NCBI GenBank assembly: GCA_013297865.1
Contig: JAAFIP010000003.1
Coordinates: 1-64,000, forward strand
Direction: 5' to 3'
DNA: 64,000 nt
Source of the DNA: Polaromonas sp.
GTDB taxonomy: Bacteria; Pseudomonadota; Gammaproteobacteria; Burkholderiales; Burkholderiaceae_C
The translations under genes and the position numbers were made by a program. This document shows, one piece after another, positions 44,241-52,503 of the stretch (positions within the stretch are counted from its first letter, which is position 1; every line of letters starts with the position of its first letter). Under the pieces are notes generated by a model. The model had not been told where the DNA came from. It worked only from the letters and a program-made list of their open reading frames with translations, and made no database searches.

Positions 44241-44703
44241 GCGCCCACGCAGCAACTGGATCGCCGTGGCCAGCGCAGAACATGCGCGCCGGGGGCGCGA
44301 TGCCTGCATTGATGCTGCCAGCGGCTTCATGCAGGTCTGCCACGGCAAGCGTGCGCCGCTGGCCCGGGTGCAGCCAGGTGATCGCGTGGCCTACTATGCG
44401 CCCACCGTAACGATGGGTGGCAAAGACCGGCTGCAAAGCTTTGTATCGATTGGCTTGGTGCTGGACACCGCGCCGTATGCCTTTGACATGGGCGGCGGCT
44501 TTGTGCCCTTCAGACGCGATGTGCAATATCTGCGTGCCAACGAGGCGCCCATTGCCCCCTTGCTGGACGCCTTTGAATTTGTCGAAGACCGCCAACGCTG
44601 GGGTTATAAGTTCCGCTTTGGGCTCTTCAAAATCAGCGATCACGACATGCGCCTGATTGCCCACGCGATGCAAGCCCACTTGGATTTGCTATATTTAACA
44701 TAG
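44227..44703 (+). CDS. EVE domain-containing protein
   Basis: The 158-residue protein matches the EVE (PUA-like) family, linked to binding of modified bases. The N-terminal [17 protein letters not shown] and the middle [20 protein letters not shown] match the family well. The start ATG 44227 overlaps the end of the VOC gene. The stop codon TAG lies inside an R repeat, so the last residues (LDLLYLT) may have been altered by its insertion. It is the first of four consecutive genes each followed by an R copy. Confidence 0.82.
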   Translation: MPSPERPRSNWIAVASAEHARRGRDACIDAASGFMQVCHGKRAPLARVQPGDRVAYYAPTVTMGGKDRLQSFVSIGLVLDTAPYAFDMGGGFVPFRRDVQYLRANEAPIAPLLDAFEFVEDRQRWGYKFRFGLFKISDHDMRLIAHAMQAHLDLLYLT

Positions 44704-44748
44704 CTGCTCCCGCGATATTCTATTGGCTTGGAAGGCTAAAAGGCTTAT
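44687..44748 (+). repeat. R-family repeat, copy 9 (EVE gene 3' end)
   Basis: The copy reads CATAGCTGCTCCCGCGATAT then TCTATTGGCTTGGAAGGC, followed by TAAAAGGCTTATA. It carries the stop codon of the EVE gene and ends a few bases before the DUF1801 gene. Confidence 0.9.
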
Positions 44749-44752
44749 ATTT

Positions 44753-45199
44753 ATGGCTCACATCACCATGACAAAGCTCCCACTCGCCATGCCCGCTGCC
44801 GTGCAGGCCGTGTTTGACAGCTACCCGAGCGCATTGCGCAAAAAGCTGTTGGCGCTGCGCCAGCTCATCCTGGACACCGCCGCGCAAACCCAGGGCGTAG
44901 GCCCGCTGGAGGAGTGCCTCAAATGGGGCGAGCCTGCGTATGTGACGCGCAGCAAGTCGGGCAGCACCGTGCGCATTGACCGCAAAAAGAACCAGGACCG
45001 CTATGCCATCTACTTCAACTGCAACACCACGTTGGTAGACACCTTTCGCAGCCTGTTCCCCCACAGCTTTCACTTTGAAGGCAACCGCGCACTGGTGTTT
45101 GACATGAAGGACGCCCTGCCTGGCGAAGAGCTGGGGTTTTGCATTGCCATGGCCTTGACGTACCATCAGGGCAAGACTGCCAAGCGTAGTGCTGCCTAG
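44753..45199 (+). CDS. DUF1801 domain-containing protein
   Basis: The 148-residue protein fits the DUF1801 (YdhG-like) family, small soluble proteins of unknown function sometimes called iron-chaperone-like. Typical segments are YPSALRKKLLALRQLI, LEECLKWGEPAYVT and RYAIYFNCNTTLVDTFRSLF. The start may be 44753 or 44768; neither has a clear binding site, and both lie just behind an R repeat. It is the second gene of the four-gene row. Confidence 0.82.
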   Translation: MAHITMTKLPLAMPAAVQAVFDSYPSALRKKLLALRQLILDTAAQTQGVGPLEECLKWGEPAYVTRSKSGSTVRIDRKKNQDRYAIYFNCNTTLVDTFRSLFPHSFHFEGNRALVFDMKDALPGEELGFCIAMALTYHQGKTAKRSAA

Positions 45200-45201
45200 A
45201 G

Positions 45202-45262
45202 CACTATGTATTTTATAGCTGCTCCCGCGACATTCTATTGGCTTGCAGGCCGATTTAGCTTG
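45202..45262 (+). repeat. R-family repeat, copy 10
   Basis: The copy reads TATAGCTGCTCCCGCGACAT then TCTATTGGCTTGCAGGCC, preceded by ACTATG. It fills the gap between the DUF1801 stop and the YafY-like gene. Confidence 0.9.
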
Positions 45263-45271
45263 TAAAACACC

Positions 45272-45958
45272 ATGCGCCGCGCTGACCGACTGTTCCAGAT
45301 TGTGCAAACCATCCGCGGTCGCCGCTTGACCACGGCGGCCTATCTGAGCCAGCGGCTGGAGGTGTCGGAGCGCACGATCTACCGCGACGTGGCTGACCTG
45401 CAGGCGCAGGGCGTGCCGCTGGAGGGCGAGGCCGGCGTGGGCTATCGGCTGGGCAAGGGCTTTGACTTGCCGCCGCTGATGTTTACCACCCAAGAGGCGC
45501 AGGCGCTGGTGGCTGCGGTGCGCATTGCCCAAAGCTGGCTTGACCCCGCTCTGGCCGCAGCCAGCGCCGACGCGCTGGGCCGCGTGATGTCCATCCTGCC
45601 CAGCCAGGAGCGCGCCGCCGCCGAGAGCCTGCTGGTCATGGTGCCGCCCGTGGGCCTGGAGCCGGGCACCCAGCGCGTGCTGCAGCAACTGCGCGAGGCA
45701 GCGCAAGCCAAGCGGCTGGCCCATATCAGCTACCGCGACGCGGCCGAGATCCGCAGCGAGCGCACCGTGCGCCCGCTGGGGGTGTTTTACTGGGGCGCAG
45801 TGTGGACGCTGGCAGCCTGGTGCGAGTCGCGCGAGGACTTTCGCAGCTTTCGGGTAGACCGCATCGAGACGCTGGATGTGCTGGAGCGCCACTTTGCAGA
45901 CGAGCCAGGCCGCAGCCTGGCTGATTTGCTGCGCGCAGTGCAATCCAAGCAGCGTTAG
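45272..45958 (+). CDS. YafY/WYL family transcriptional regulator
   Basis: The 228-residue protein has an N-terminal helix-turn-helix type 11 domain (MRRADRLFQIVQTIRGRRLT, then LEVSERTIYRDVADLQAQGV) and a WYL domain (HISYRDAAEIRSERTVRPLG, then FYWGAVWTLAAWCESREDFR), which binds ligands, often nucleotides or nucleic acids. The target is unknown. It is the third gene of the row; no operator was recognised. Confidence 0.9.
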   Translation: MRRADRLFQIVQTIRGRRLTTAAYLSQRLEVSERTIYRDVADLQAQGVPLEGEAGVGYRLGKGFDLPPLMFTTQEAQALVAAVRIAQSWLDPALAAASADALGRVMSILPSQERAAAESLLVMVPPVGLEPGTQRVLQQLREAAQAKRLAHISYRDAAEIRSERTVRPLGVFYWGAVWTLAAWCESREDFRSFRVDRIETLDVLERHFADEPGRSLADLLRAVQSKQR

Positions 45959-45960
45959 AC

Positions 45961-46035
45961 ATTTATAAACGCTATATATTTAATAGCTGCTCCTGCGATA
46001 TTTTATTGGGCTGGAGGCCTTTTTTCTTTAAAATA
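45961..46035 (+). repeat. R-family repeat, copy 11
   Basis: The copy reads TAATAGCTGCTCCTGCGATA then TTTTATTGGGCTGGAGGCC. It lies between the YafY-like stop and the start of the nitronate monooxygenase-like gene, immediately after the stop. Confidence 0.9.
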
Positions 46036-46041
46036 TAGTGC

Positions 46042-47154
46042 ATGAACGCTGCCTCCACCCTACGCCACCTCATCCCCACCCGCTGGCCCCTCATCCAGGC
46101 CCCCATGGCCGGCGTGCAGGGCAGCGCCATGGCGGTGGCGGTCAGCAATGCGGGTGGCCTGGGCTCGCTGCCCTGCGCCATGCTCACGCTGGATGCGCTG
46201 CGCGCCGAGCTGCAGGCCATCACTGCGCAAACCTCCCAGCCCTACAACGTCAATTTCTTCTGCCACACCGTGCCTGCGCACGACGCCGCCAAAGAAGCCG
46301 CATGGCGTGCAGCATTGGCACCGTTTTATGCAGAGCATGGCATTGACCCCGCAGCCATCGCGGCAGGCGCGGGCCGTGCGCCCTTCTCGCACGAGGCGGC
46401 TGATGTGCTGGAGGCGTTCAAACCGCCTGTGGTGAGCTTTCACTTTGGCCTGCCCGCGCCAGATCTGCTGGCGCGTGTGAAGGCCTGGGGCGCTGTGGTG
46501 CTGTCCAGCGCCACCACCGTGGCCGAGGCGCGCTGGCTGCAGGCGCATGGGGCGGACGCCATCATCGCCCAGGGGGTGGAGGCCGGCGGCCACCGCGGCA
46601 TGTTCCTGCCTGCCAACACGCTGGGCGAGCACGCTGGCCTCTCGGGCACCTGGCCTACCGACTGGGCTACCGAGCTGCTGACCCAGCAAGGCACCTTCAC
46701 CCTGCTGCCGCAGATCGTGGCTGCCGTGCAGTGCCCCGTGATTGCTGCGGGCGGCATTGCGGATACTGCAGGCGTACGCGCCACCATGGCGCTAGGCGCA
46801 GCGGGCGTGCAGGTTGGCACCGCCTACCTGCTGTGCCCCGAAGCCACTACCAGCGCCGTGCACCGCGCGGCCCTGCAAAGCCCCGCAGCCCAGCACACCG
46901 CACTCACCACCCTGTTCACAGGCCGCCCCGCGCGCGGCATCGTCAACCGCGTGATGCGTGAGCTGGGGCCGCTCAGCCACGCCGCCCCGCCCTTCCCCAC
47001 CGCCACAGCCGCCATCGCGCCGCTGCGCGCTGCAGCAGAGAAGATGGGTGTGAGGGATTTCAGCCCGCTGTGGAGCGGGCAAAACACGGCGGGATGCCGC
47101 GCCGTGGGCGCAGCGCAGATCACTTTGAATTTAGCCGAAGTACTATCTATTTGA
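46042..47154 (+). CDS. NAD(P)H-dependent flavin oxidoreductase / nitronate monooxygenase family
   Basis: The 370-residue protein matches the nitronate monooxygenase (2-nitropropane dioxygenase) family of FMN enzymes. Seen are PLIQAPMAGVQGSAMAVAVS at the start, PPVVSFHFGLPAPDLLARVK, GVEAGGHRG for phosphate binding, and PVIAAGGIADTAGVRATMAL toward the end. Oxidation of alkyl nitronates is the usual role, but many members have unknown substrates. The stop lies inside an R repeat, and the gene closes the four-gene row. Confidence 0.88.
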   Translation: MNAASTLRHLIPTRWPLIQAPMAGVQGSAMAVAVSNAGGLGSLPCAMLTLDALRAELQAITAQTSQPYNVNFFCHTVPAHDAAKEAAWRAALAPFYAEHGIDPAAIAAGAGRAPFSHEAADVLEAFKPPVVSFHFGLPAPDLLARVKAWGAVVLSSATTVAEARWLQAHGADAIIAQGVEAGGHRGMFLPANTLGEHAGLSGTWPTDWATELLTQQGTFTLLPQIVAAVQCPVIAAGGIADTAGVRATMALGAAGVQVGTAYLLCPEATTSAVHRAALQSPAAQHTALTTLFTGRPARGIVNRVMRELGPLSHAAPPFPTATAAIAPLRAAAEKMGVRDFSPLWSGQNTAGCRAVGAAQITLNLAEVLSI

Positions 47155-47204
47155 TAGCTGCTCTCGCAATATTCTATTGGCCTGGCGGCCTAAAACACTT
47201 ATAA
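47136..47204 (+). repeat. R-family repeat, copy 12
   Basis: The copy reads GATAGCTGCTCTCGCAATAT then TCTATTGGCCTGGCGGCC, with TAAAACACTTATAAAA after it. It carries the stop codon of the nitronate monooxygenase-like gene and ends near the convergent esterase stop. Confidence 0.9.
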
Positions 47205-47208
47205 AAAG

Positions 47209-48066
47209 CTATTTTTTCTCGCCCAGGCGTGCATGCATGAACTGCAGCGCATCGCCCAGTGTGTCGCGCCACACCATCCACTCATGGTCGCCATCCACCA
47301 CGCGAAACTCAATCGCGCGTGGCTGGTGCAGGCGCAGCTTCTCGTACAGCATGGCTGCCTGCAGCGCGATGCCAAAGGTGTCGTGGTCACCCGAGTTGAT
47401 GTACAGCGGCACAATCGTGCCCGACTTTTTGTAGCCCTCGATATGCACCGGGTAGTTCAGCGACTTCCACAGGTCCGCATCGAACTTGCCATCTTTCTGA
47501 AACGGTGGGTTGCGCACACCTGAAGAGCTGCTGGGGGGCACGGGGTCGTAAATGGCGGGGCTCAAAATGGCCGCAGCGGCAAACATCTTGGGATACTTCA
47601 TCATCAGGTTCAGCGTGCCGTAGCCGCCTGCAGACAGGCCGGCAATCAGGCGGCCACCAGAGGCAGCAGTCACGCGGTATTTAGCCTCGGCGTGCGGCAT
47701 CACTTCTTTGACCAGTGCAGTTTCACCTTTTTCCTTGGCCCCGTCCACCCACCATGCGCCGGTGTGCCCCGGCATCACCACCACCATCGGCTGGATCAAG
47801 CGCCGCGCAATCAGCGCATCCATGGTCTCGCGCAAGCCGCCCTTGGCCAGCCACTCGTTTTCATCACCGCCCGCACCGTGCAGCAAATACAAAATCGGGT
47901 AGCTTTGCGTGCCAGTTTTATAGGCATCGGGCAGGTACACCGTGTATTTGTAGTCGCGGCCAATGGCCTCAGACTTGAAGGTTTCGAGGAACACCTCACC
48001 AGCACTGGCCAGTGTGCTGAACAGTGCCCCACACACAACTAAGACACTCAGATAAAAACGACGCAT
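47209..48066 (-). CDS. exported alpha/beta-hydrolase-fold esterase
   Basis: The 285-residue protein has a signal peptide (VLVVCGALFSTLASA) and fits the esterase D/feruloyl-esterase-like family. The nucleophile Ser lies in GLSAGGYG, the acid is probably Asp in NSGDHDTF, and the His in DGDHEWMVW. YLLHGAGGDENEW forms the oxyanion region. It probably cleaves esters of sugars or aromatic acids in the periplasm; the actual substrate is unknown. Two perfect 11-bp direct repeats lie upstream of its start. Confidence 0.87.
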   Translation of the reverse strand: MRRFYLSVLVVCGALFSTLASAGEVFLETFKSEAIGRDYKYTVYLPDAYKTGTQSYPILYLLHGAGGDENEWLAKGGLRETMDALIARRLIQPMVVVMPGHTGAWWVDGAKEKGETALVKEVMPHAEAKYRVTAASGGRLIAGLSAGGYGTLNLMMKYPKMFAAAAILSPAIYDPVPPSSSSGVRNPPFQKDGKFDADLWKSLNYPVHIEGYKKSGTIVPLYINSGDHDTFGIALQAAMLYEKLRLHQPRAIEFRVVDGDHEWMVWRDTLGDALQFMHARLGEKK

Positions 48067-48086
48067 TGAAGACCCCTAGAACATTG

Positions 48087-48116
48087 GTAATTTGTAAATA
48101 TACATGTAATTTGTAA
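48087..48116 (-). promoter_or_regulatory. two perfect 11-bp direct repeats upstream of the esterase gene
   Basis: GTAATTTGTAA occurs at 48087-48097 and 48106-48116, 19 bp apart, just upstream of the esterase start on the minus strand. The AT-rich context suggests promoter DNA and a possible tandem operator. Confidence 0.45.
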
Positions 48117-48119
48117 CTC

Positions 48120-48734
48120 TACTGGGGTTCTCAAGCGCCAAGGCACTTGCAGGTGGCCCGTGCTGGCGGTTTGCTTGAGTAGTTTGTGGGTGCGCGTTGA
48201 CTGGCTCTGTTGGCGGGGTATGCCCTGGCGCTGGGTGTGAACGGTTTTGAAGTCTTCTGGTGTGTACCGGCGCTGGGTGTGGATAGCTCTGATGGTTGGT
48301 ACGCCCCGACACTGGGTACAAACAGCTCCGCGGCTGTCCCCCGGCCTTCGGCCTCCTCCTTTATGCCGCTGCGCCGTTCACACCCAGCGCCGGGGCAGCG
48401 AAGCGGGTGGGCATACATAGGAGAAGAGTACTCGCCAAATATGCAGTAACCGGCCCGAGGTCGATCATCGGCAGTTGAATACTCGCCAAGTTGGCAGGTG
48501 CGATAAAAGTCGATGGCAGGCGGTGGAACACCCGCCAAGACCGCAAGAGCTGGTCGATGGTGTGCTCAGCGCAGCGGCATCAAGGGGGAGGTGGCGGCCC
48601 TAGGCCGCCCCGGAGGACAGCCGCGGAGCTGAGTACGCCGTCGGCCGGCTCCCGTACAAAACAAAGCGTGTGACATCAACAGTGACCACACAAAAAATAC
48701 CAAGCAGCAACGCAATACACAGATCTGCAACCCA
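48120..48734. other. 610-bp gap with short direct and inverted repeats, no convincing gene
   Basis: No frame here looks like a real protein. The motif GGCGCTGGGTGT occurs at 48227-48238 and 48269-48280, a degraded form near 48308-48319, and inverted at 48380-48391. A second motif, GGACAGCCGCGGAGCTG, is found on the plus strand at 48615-48631 and inverted at 48323-48339, each preceded by a GCAGCGGCAT(C)AAGG-like stretch. It looks like a heap of extragenic repeats, perhaps remnants of mobile or stem-loop elements. Confidence 0.5.
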
Positions 48735-48766
48735 TAAAAAAAGCCCGCAGATCACTCCGCGGGCTT
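48735..48766 (-). terminator. intrinsic terminator of aceA
   Basis: On the minus strand AAGCCCGC pairs with GCGGGCTT around a 10-base loop and is followed by seven T. It lies about 55 nt after the aceA stop. Confidence 0.85.
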
Positions 48767-48821
48767 GCCACATTGCCTTGCAGACTACTCAAGACACAGG
48801 CGACAGACTCAGTACTGCAAT

Positions 48822-50147
48822 TTAAGCGTGCTTCTTGTCAAAGAACTGCTCATCTTCTGTAGAGCCTTTCAGCGCTGCGGTCGATGCGTTGGCTTCGATG
48901 GTGGTGGTGACCGAGTCGAAGTAACCGGTGCCCACTTCGCGCTGGTGCTTCACAGCAGTAAAGCCACGGTCGGCGGCGGCAAACTCTTTTTGCTGCAGTT
49001 CGACGAAAGCCGTCATGTTGTTGCGGGCATAGCCATAGGCCAGGTCAAACATGCCGTAGTTCAGCGCGTGGAAGCCAGCCAGGGTAATGAACTGGTACTT
49101 GTAGCCCATTGCGCCCAGCTCGCGCTGGAACTTGGCAATGGTCGCGTCGTCCAGGTTCTTCTTCCAGTTGAACGATGGCGAGCAGTTGTAGCTTAGCAGC
49201 TTGCCTGGGAACTTGGCGTGGATCGCGTCGGCAAACTGCTTGGCAAAGGCCAGGTCAGGCGTGCCGGTTTCGCACCAGATCAGGTCGGCATACTCAGCAT
49301 AGGCCAGGCCGCGGCTGATGGCTTGCTCGATGCCGTTTTTGCTGCGGTAGAAGCCTTCGATCGTGCGCTCACCGGTCATGAAAGGCTTGTCGTTGTCGTC
49401 CACATCGCTGGTCACCAGGTCTGCGGCTTCTGCGTCGGTACGGGCCAGCAAAATGGTGGGCGTGCCCATCACGTCGGCGGCCAGGCGGGCTGCAACCAGC
49501 TTGCTTACAGCTTCGCGGGTAGGCACCAACACTTTGCCGCCCATGTGGCCGCATTTTTTGGCAGCAGCCAACTGATCTTCAAAGTGCACGCCTGCAGCGC
49601 CTGCTTCGATCATGGCTTTCATCAGCTCAAAAGCGTTCAGCACGCCGCCAAAGCCGGCTTCGGCATCGGCCACGATAGGCGCAAAGTAGTCCATGTAGCC
49701 TTCGTCACCAGGGCCTTTGCCTTCGGCCCACTGAATCTGGTCAGCGCGGGTGAAGGTGGCGTTGATTTTCTTGACGACTTTTGGCACCGAATCCACGCTG
49801 TACAGCGACTGGTCAGGGTACATTTCGCCGTTGCTGTTGGCATCGCCAGCGACTTGCCAGCCAGACAGGTAAATGGCTTTGAGGCCGGCTTTGACTTGCT
49901 GCATGGCCTGGTTGCCGGTCATCGCGCCGAGCGAGTTAACAAACGGCTCGGTGTTGATCAGGTTCCACAGCTTGTCTGCGCCGCGCTGGGCCAGGGTGTG
50001 CTCCACCTTGAGCGAGCCGCGCAGCTTGACCACGTCAGCAGCGCTGTAGCCGCGCTTGATGCCCTTCCAGCGGGGATTGGTCGCCCAGTCTTTTTCCAGG
50101 GCGGCAATTTGCTGTTCGCGGGTCAGGGTTGTCCAGTTTGCACTCAT
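48822..50147 (-). CDS. aceA: isocitrate lyase
   Basis: Isocitrate lyase splits isocitrate into glyoxylate and succinate in the glyoxylate bypass, needed for growth on acetate or fatty acids. The catalytic [10 protein letters not shown] motif is present near residue 190, with metal-binding [20 protein letters not shown] and the C-terminal [12 protein letters not shown]. Its 441 residues are normal. Malate synthase is not in the window. The upstream region contains an inverted repeat that may be an operator; the gene has its own terminator. Confidence 0.97.
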   Translation of the reverse strand: MSANWTTLTREQQIAALEKDWATNPRWKGIKRGYSAADVVKLRGSLKVEHTLAQRGADKLWNLINTEPFVNSLGAMTGNQAMQQVKAGLKAIYLSGWQVAGDANSNGEMYPDQSLYSVDSVPKVVKKINATFTRADQIQWAEGKGPGDEGYMDYFAPIVADAEAGFGGVLNAFELMKAMIEAGAAGVHFEDQLAAAKKCGHMGGKVLVPTREAVSKLVAARLAADVMGTPTILLARTDAEAADLVTSDVDDNDKPFMTGERTIEGFYRSKNGIEQAISRGLAYAEYADLIWCETGTPDLAFAKQFADAIHAKFPGKLLSYNCSPSFNWKKNLDDATIAKFQRELGAMGYKYQFITLAGFHALNYGMFDLAYGYARNNMTAFVELQQKEFAAADRGFTAVKHQREVGTGYFDSVTTTIEANASTAALKGSTEDEQFFDKKHA

Positions 50148-50195
50148 GAGTCACTCCTTCAAGGTTGGTAAATATCGAAAACCGATGAAGTAACT

Positions 50196-50229
50196 ATAAG
50201 TCTTGTATAAGACTTTTCACAAGACTTAT
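50196..50229. promoter_or_regulatory. 11-bp inverted repeat upstream of aceA, probable operator
   Basis: ATAAGTCTTGT (50196-50206) and its exact complement ACAAGACTTAT (50219-50229) flank ATAAGACTTTTC, which contains a third half-site; TATCTTATAGA follows. Repeated AAGACTT/AAGTCTT half-sites just upstream of aceA suggest binding of a dimeric regulator of acetate or propionate metabolism. The regulator is not identified. Confidence 0.5.
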
Positions 50230-50435
50230 ATCTTATAGAAGAGTAATTCTAAATTCAATAAAATCAATGGCTTACGAATATTTTTCACAATAAGGTATTT
50301 AATTTCCTATATTGAGAAAAAATGTGGCGTTGCAGCAATAAATGAATTTCATTATGAGAAATTTATTCATTGCTATATGGAATTCCATAAGGCCCTGATG
50401 ATTCTTGATCCATTGCGTATGCAGGCTGTTGCCAA

Positions 50436-50475
50436 TGCGGTTCGATCACAGGTGAGATCGCGTATGCAAACCGCA
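50436..50475. repeat. small hairpin TGCGGTT / AACCGCA
   Basis: TGCGGTT (50436-50442) and AACCGCA (50469-50475) are perfect complements and enclose a smaller CGATC/GATCG pair. This hairpin would compete with the larger 16-bp inverted repeat starting at 50449. Confidence 0.5.
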
Positions 50476-50526
50476 CTCATACTGGAGTACCAGAAATCGG
50501 TCGGTTTACCTACGCGATCTCACCTG
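50449..50526. repeat. 16-bp perfect inverted repeat (B)
   Basis: CAGGTGAGATCGCGTA (50449-50464) and TACGCGATCTCACCTG (50511-50526) are exact complements. The left arm of the 29-bp repeat A lies in the loop. Confidence 0.85.
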
Positions 50527-50654
50527 CGCACAGGGTTGGCACACTACCCGTAGCTTAGATCCGGTCTTTCAGGACATCACCGGTAGTGCGCTACTTTGAT
50601 TGCTGCACGGATGGGCATATATCAGCCGACCGATTTCTGGTACTCCAGTATGAG
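50476..50654. repeat. 29-bp perfect inverted repeat (A), 179 bp overall
   Basis: The left arm (50476-50504) begins CTCATACTGGAGTACC and the right arm (50626-50654) is its exact reverse complement over 29 bases. The left arm lies in the loop of repeat B and the right arm in the loop of repeat C. The layout also resembles a short terminal-inverted-repeat element, but no target duplication is obvious. Confidence 0.9.
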
Positions 50655-50680
50655 GGCGGGTGATGTATGTTCATCCGTGC
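50605..50680. repeat. 9-bp inverted repeat (C)
   Basis: GCACGGATG (50605-50613) and CATCCGTGC (50672-50680) are exact complements. The right arm of repeat A lies in the loop. Confidence 0.6.
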
Positions 50681-50710
50681 GTACAAAACCATCTGTTGTT
50701 TACTAAACCA

Positions 50711-52267
50711 TCAGCCCTGCGCAGCCACGCGGTCCGCCTTGCTGTGCAGCTTGTTTAAAGCGCTGATGTAGGCCTTGGCCGAGGCAACCACGATATCGGG
50801 GTCTGCACCGACACCGTTGACCACACGGCCAGAGTTTTGCAAACGTACCGTCACTTCCCCTTGGCTCTCTGTCGAACCGCTTATGGCGTTGACAGAATAG
50901 AGCACCATCTCTGCGCCGCTTTTGGCATGCGTTTCGATGGCCTTGAGGGATGCGTCGACCGGGCCGTTGCCGTCCGAACTTCCTTTGACTTCTTTGCCCG
51001 CTACCGTAAACACGACGCTGGCCTGGGGCCGCTCGCCGGTTTCACTGCGCTGGGACAAAGAGACAAAACCGTAATGCTCGTTGTCATGCGTGATGGACTC
51101 ATCGCTGACCAGAGCCAGAATGTCTTCGTCAAAAATTTCTGATTTTTTATCAGCCAGTTCCTTGAACTTGGCAAATGCGGTGTTCACATCGGCTTCGGCT
51201 TCGATCACCACGCCGAGGTCTTGCAGGCGCTGCTTGAACGCATTGCGGCCGCTTAACTTACCGAGCACGATTTTGTTGGCGGTCCAGCCCACATCTTCGG
51301 CGCGCATGATCTCGTAGGTGTCGCGCGCCTTGAGCACGCCGTCCTGGTGGATACCTGATGCATGCGCAAAGGCATTGGCTCCCACCACCGCTTTGTTGGG
51401 CTGCACGACAAAGCCTGTGGTTTGCGACACCATGCGGCTGGCGGGCAGGATTTGCGTCGTGTCGATGCCCATGACCAGGTTGAAATAGTCTTTGCGAGTC
51501 TTCACGGCCATGACGATTTCTTCCAGGCTGCAGTTGCCTGCCCGCTCACCCAGGCCGTTGATGGTGCATTCCACCTGGCGTGCGCCGCCAATCTTCACAC
51601 CGGCCAGGCTGTTGGCCACGGCCATGCCCAGGTCGTTGTGGCAGTGCACTGACCACACTGCCTTGTCGGAGTTGGGAATGCGCTCGCGCAGGGTTTTGAT
51701 GAAGTTGCCATAGAGCTCGGGGATGGCATAGCCCACGGTATCGGGAATGTTCAAAGTGGTAGCGCCCTCTTTGATCACGGCTTCGAGCACGCGGCACAAA
51801 AAGTCCATGTCGCTGCGGTAGCCGTCTTCGGGGCTGAACTCTACATCGTCCACCAAATTTTTAGCAAAGCGTACCGACTGCTTGGCCTGCTCAAACACCT
51901 GGTCGGGTGTCATGCGCAGCTTTTTTTCCATGTGCAAAGGGCTAGTGGCGATAAAAGTGTGGATACGGCCGCGCTGAGCGCCCTTCAAGGCTTCGGCAGA
52001 GCGCGAAATGTCGCGGTCATTGGCGCGCGACAGGCCGCAGATGATGGAGTCTTTCACAGTGTTGGCGATCGCCTGCACGCACTCAAAGTCACCGTTGGAG
52101 CTGGCCGGAAAGCCCGCCTCAATCACGTCCACCTTCAAACGCTCCAACTGGCGGGCAATGCGCAGCTTTTCGTCCTTGGTCATTGACGCACCGGGGCTTT
52201 GCTCACCGTCACGCAAGGTAGTGTCGAAAATAATGAGCTTGTCGGGGCTGGTGGCTGCGGTGGTCAT
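50711..52267 (-). CDS. leuA: 2-isopropylmalate synthase
   Basis: LeuA condenses acetyl-CoA with 2-oxoisovalerate, the first committed step of leucine synthesis. The 518-residue enzyme starts after AGGAG at 52267 and has [16 protein letters not shown] (metal Asp) at the N-terminus, [17 protein letters not shown] (metal His residues), [19 protein letters not shown], and the C-terminal regulatory LeuA dimer domain for leucine feedback. It lies downstream of pssA and ilvC. A Leu-rich leader peptide and a terminator hairpin lie before it. Confidence 0.97.
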   Translation of the reverse strand: MTTAATSPDKLIIFDTTLRDGEQSPGASMTKDEKLRIARQLERLKVDVIEAGFPASSNGDFECVQAIANTVKDSIICGLSRANDRDISRSAEALKGAQRGRIHTFIATSPLHMEKKLRMTPDQVFEQAKQSVRFAKNLVDDVEFSPEDGYRSDMDFLCRVLEAVIKEGATTLNIPDTVGYAIPELYGNFIKTLRERIPNSDKAVWSVHCHNDLGMAVANSLAGVKIGGARQVECTINGLGERAGNCSLEEIVMAVKTRKDYFNLVMGIDTTQILPASRMVSQTTGFVVQPNKAVVGANAFAHASGIHQDGVLKARDTYEIMRAEDVGWTANKIVLGKLSGRNAFKQRLQDLGVVIEAEADVNTAFAKFKELADKKSEIFDEDILALVSDESITHDNEHYGFVSLSQRSETGERPQASVVFTVAGKEVKGSSDGNGPVDASLKAIETHAKSGAEMVLYSVNAISGSTESQGEVTVRLQNSGRVVNGVGADPDIVVASAKAYISALNKLHSKADRVAAQG

Positions 52268-52314
52268 GGTCGGCTCCTGGAGGTAAAAGTAAGTTTGAAA
52301 ATGGTTGGACAAAG

Positions 52315-52345
52315 AAAAAGGCCCGTTGGTTGAGCAACGGGCCTT
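52315..52345 (-). terminator. attenuator-type terminator in the leuA leader
   Basis: On the minus strand AAGGCCCGTTG pairs with CAACGGGCCTT around six bases and is followed by TTTTT. It lies between the Leu-rich leader peptide and leuA. Confidence 0.88.
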
Positions 52346-52366
52346 AAGAGGGGGTATGCGCGTGCG

Positions 52367-52420
52367 CTACCAACTCCGCCCGGGAGGCAGTAGTAGCAGA
52401 GCAAGGGAAATTCGGTTCAT
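52367..52420 (-). CDS. leuA leader peptide (Leu-rich)
   Basis: A 17-codon frame reads MNRISLALLLLPPGRSW and ends in TAG. It has five Leu, four of them in a row (CTG CTA CTA CTG), including the CTA codon. About 20 nt behind its stop lies a strong terminator hairpin with a T run, and leuA starts about 50 nt after that. This is the classical layout of a leucine attenuator. The ribosome binding site is weak, which is the main doubt. Its exact pairing partners for antitermination were not worked out. Confidence 0.8.
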   Translation of the reverse strand: MNRISLALLLLPPGRSW

Positions 52421-52503
52421 GGGTTTACTGTAGCACAATTTTGATGAAGGGCACAAGTGAATGCCGAAGCAGCGCATCGCGCGTGGCGATGGCCGGGCGG
52501 GCA

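Larger units (their letters stand above)
50148..50710. other. 560-bp gap between aceA and leuA: promoter DNA and a structured repeat region
   Basis: No gene is seen. The part near aceA (50190-50400) is AT-rich, with operator-like repeats, and probably carries the aceA promoter. The part at 50436-50680 is densely self-complementary, with four or more perfect inverted repeats of 7-29 bp that overlap or cross. It may be a small RNA, a MITE remnant or a regulatory structure. Confidence 0.5.

Noticed and set aside
44227-47204. Integron cassette array
   Set aside because: The row of genes with repeats recalls integron cassettes, but the R repeat lacks the paired core sites of attC, also lies inside coding regions and in both orientations elsewhere, and no integron integrase is in the window.
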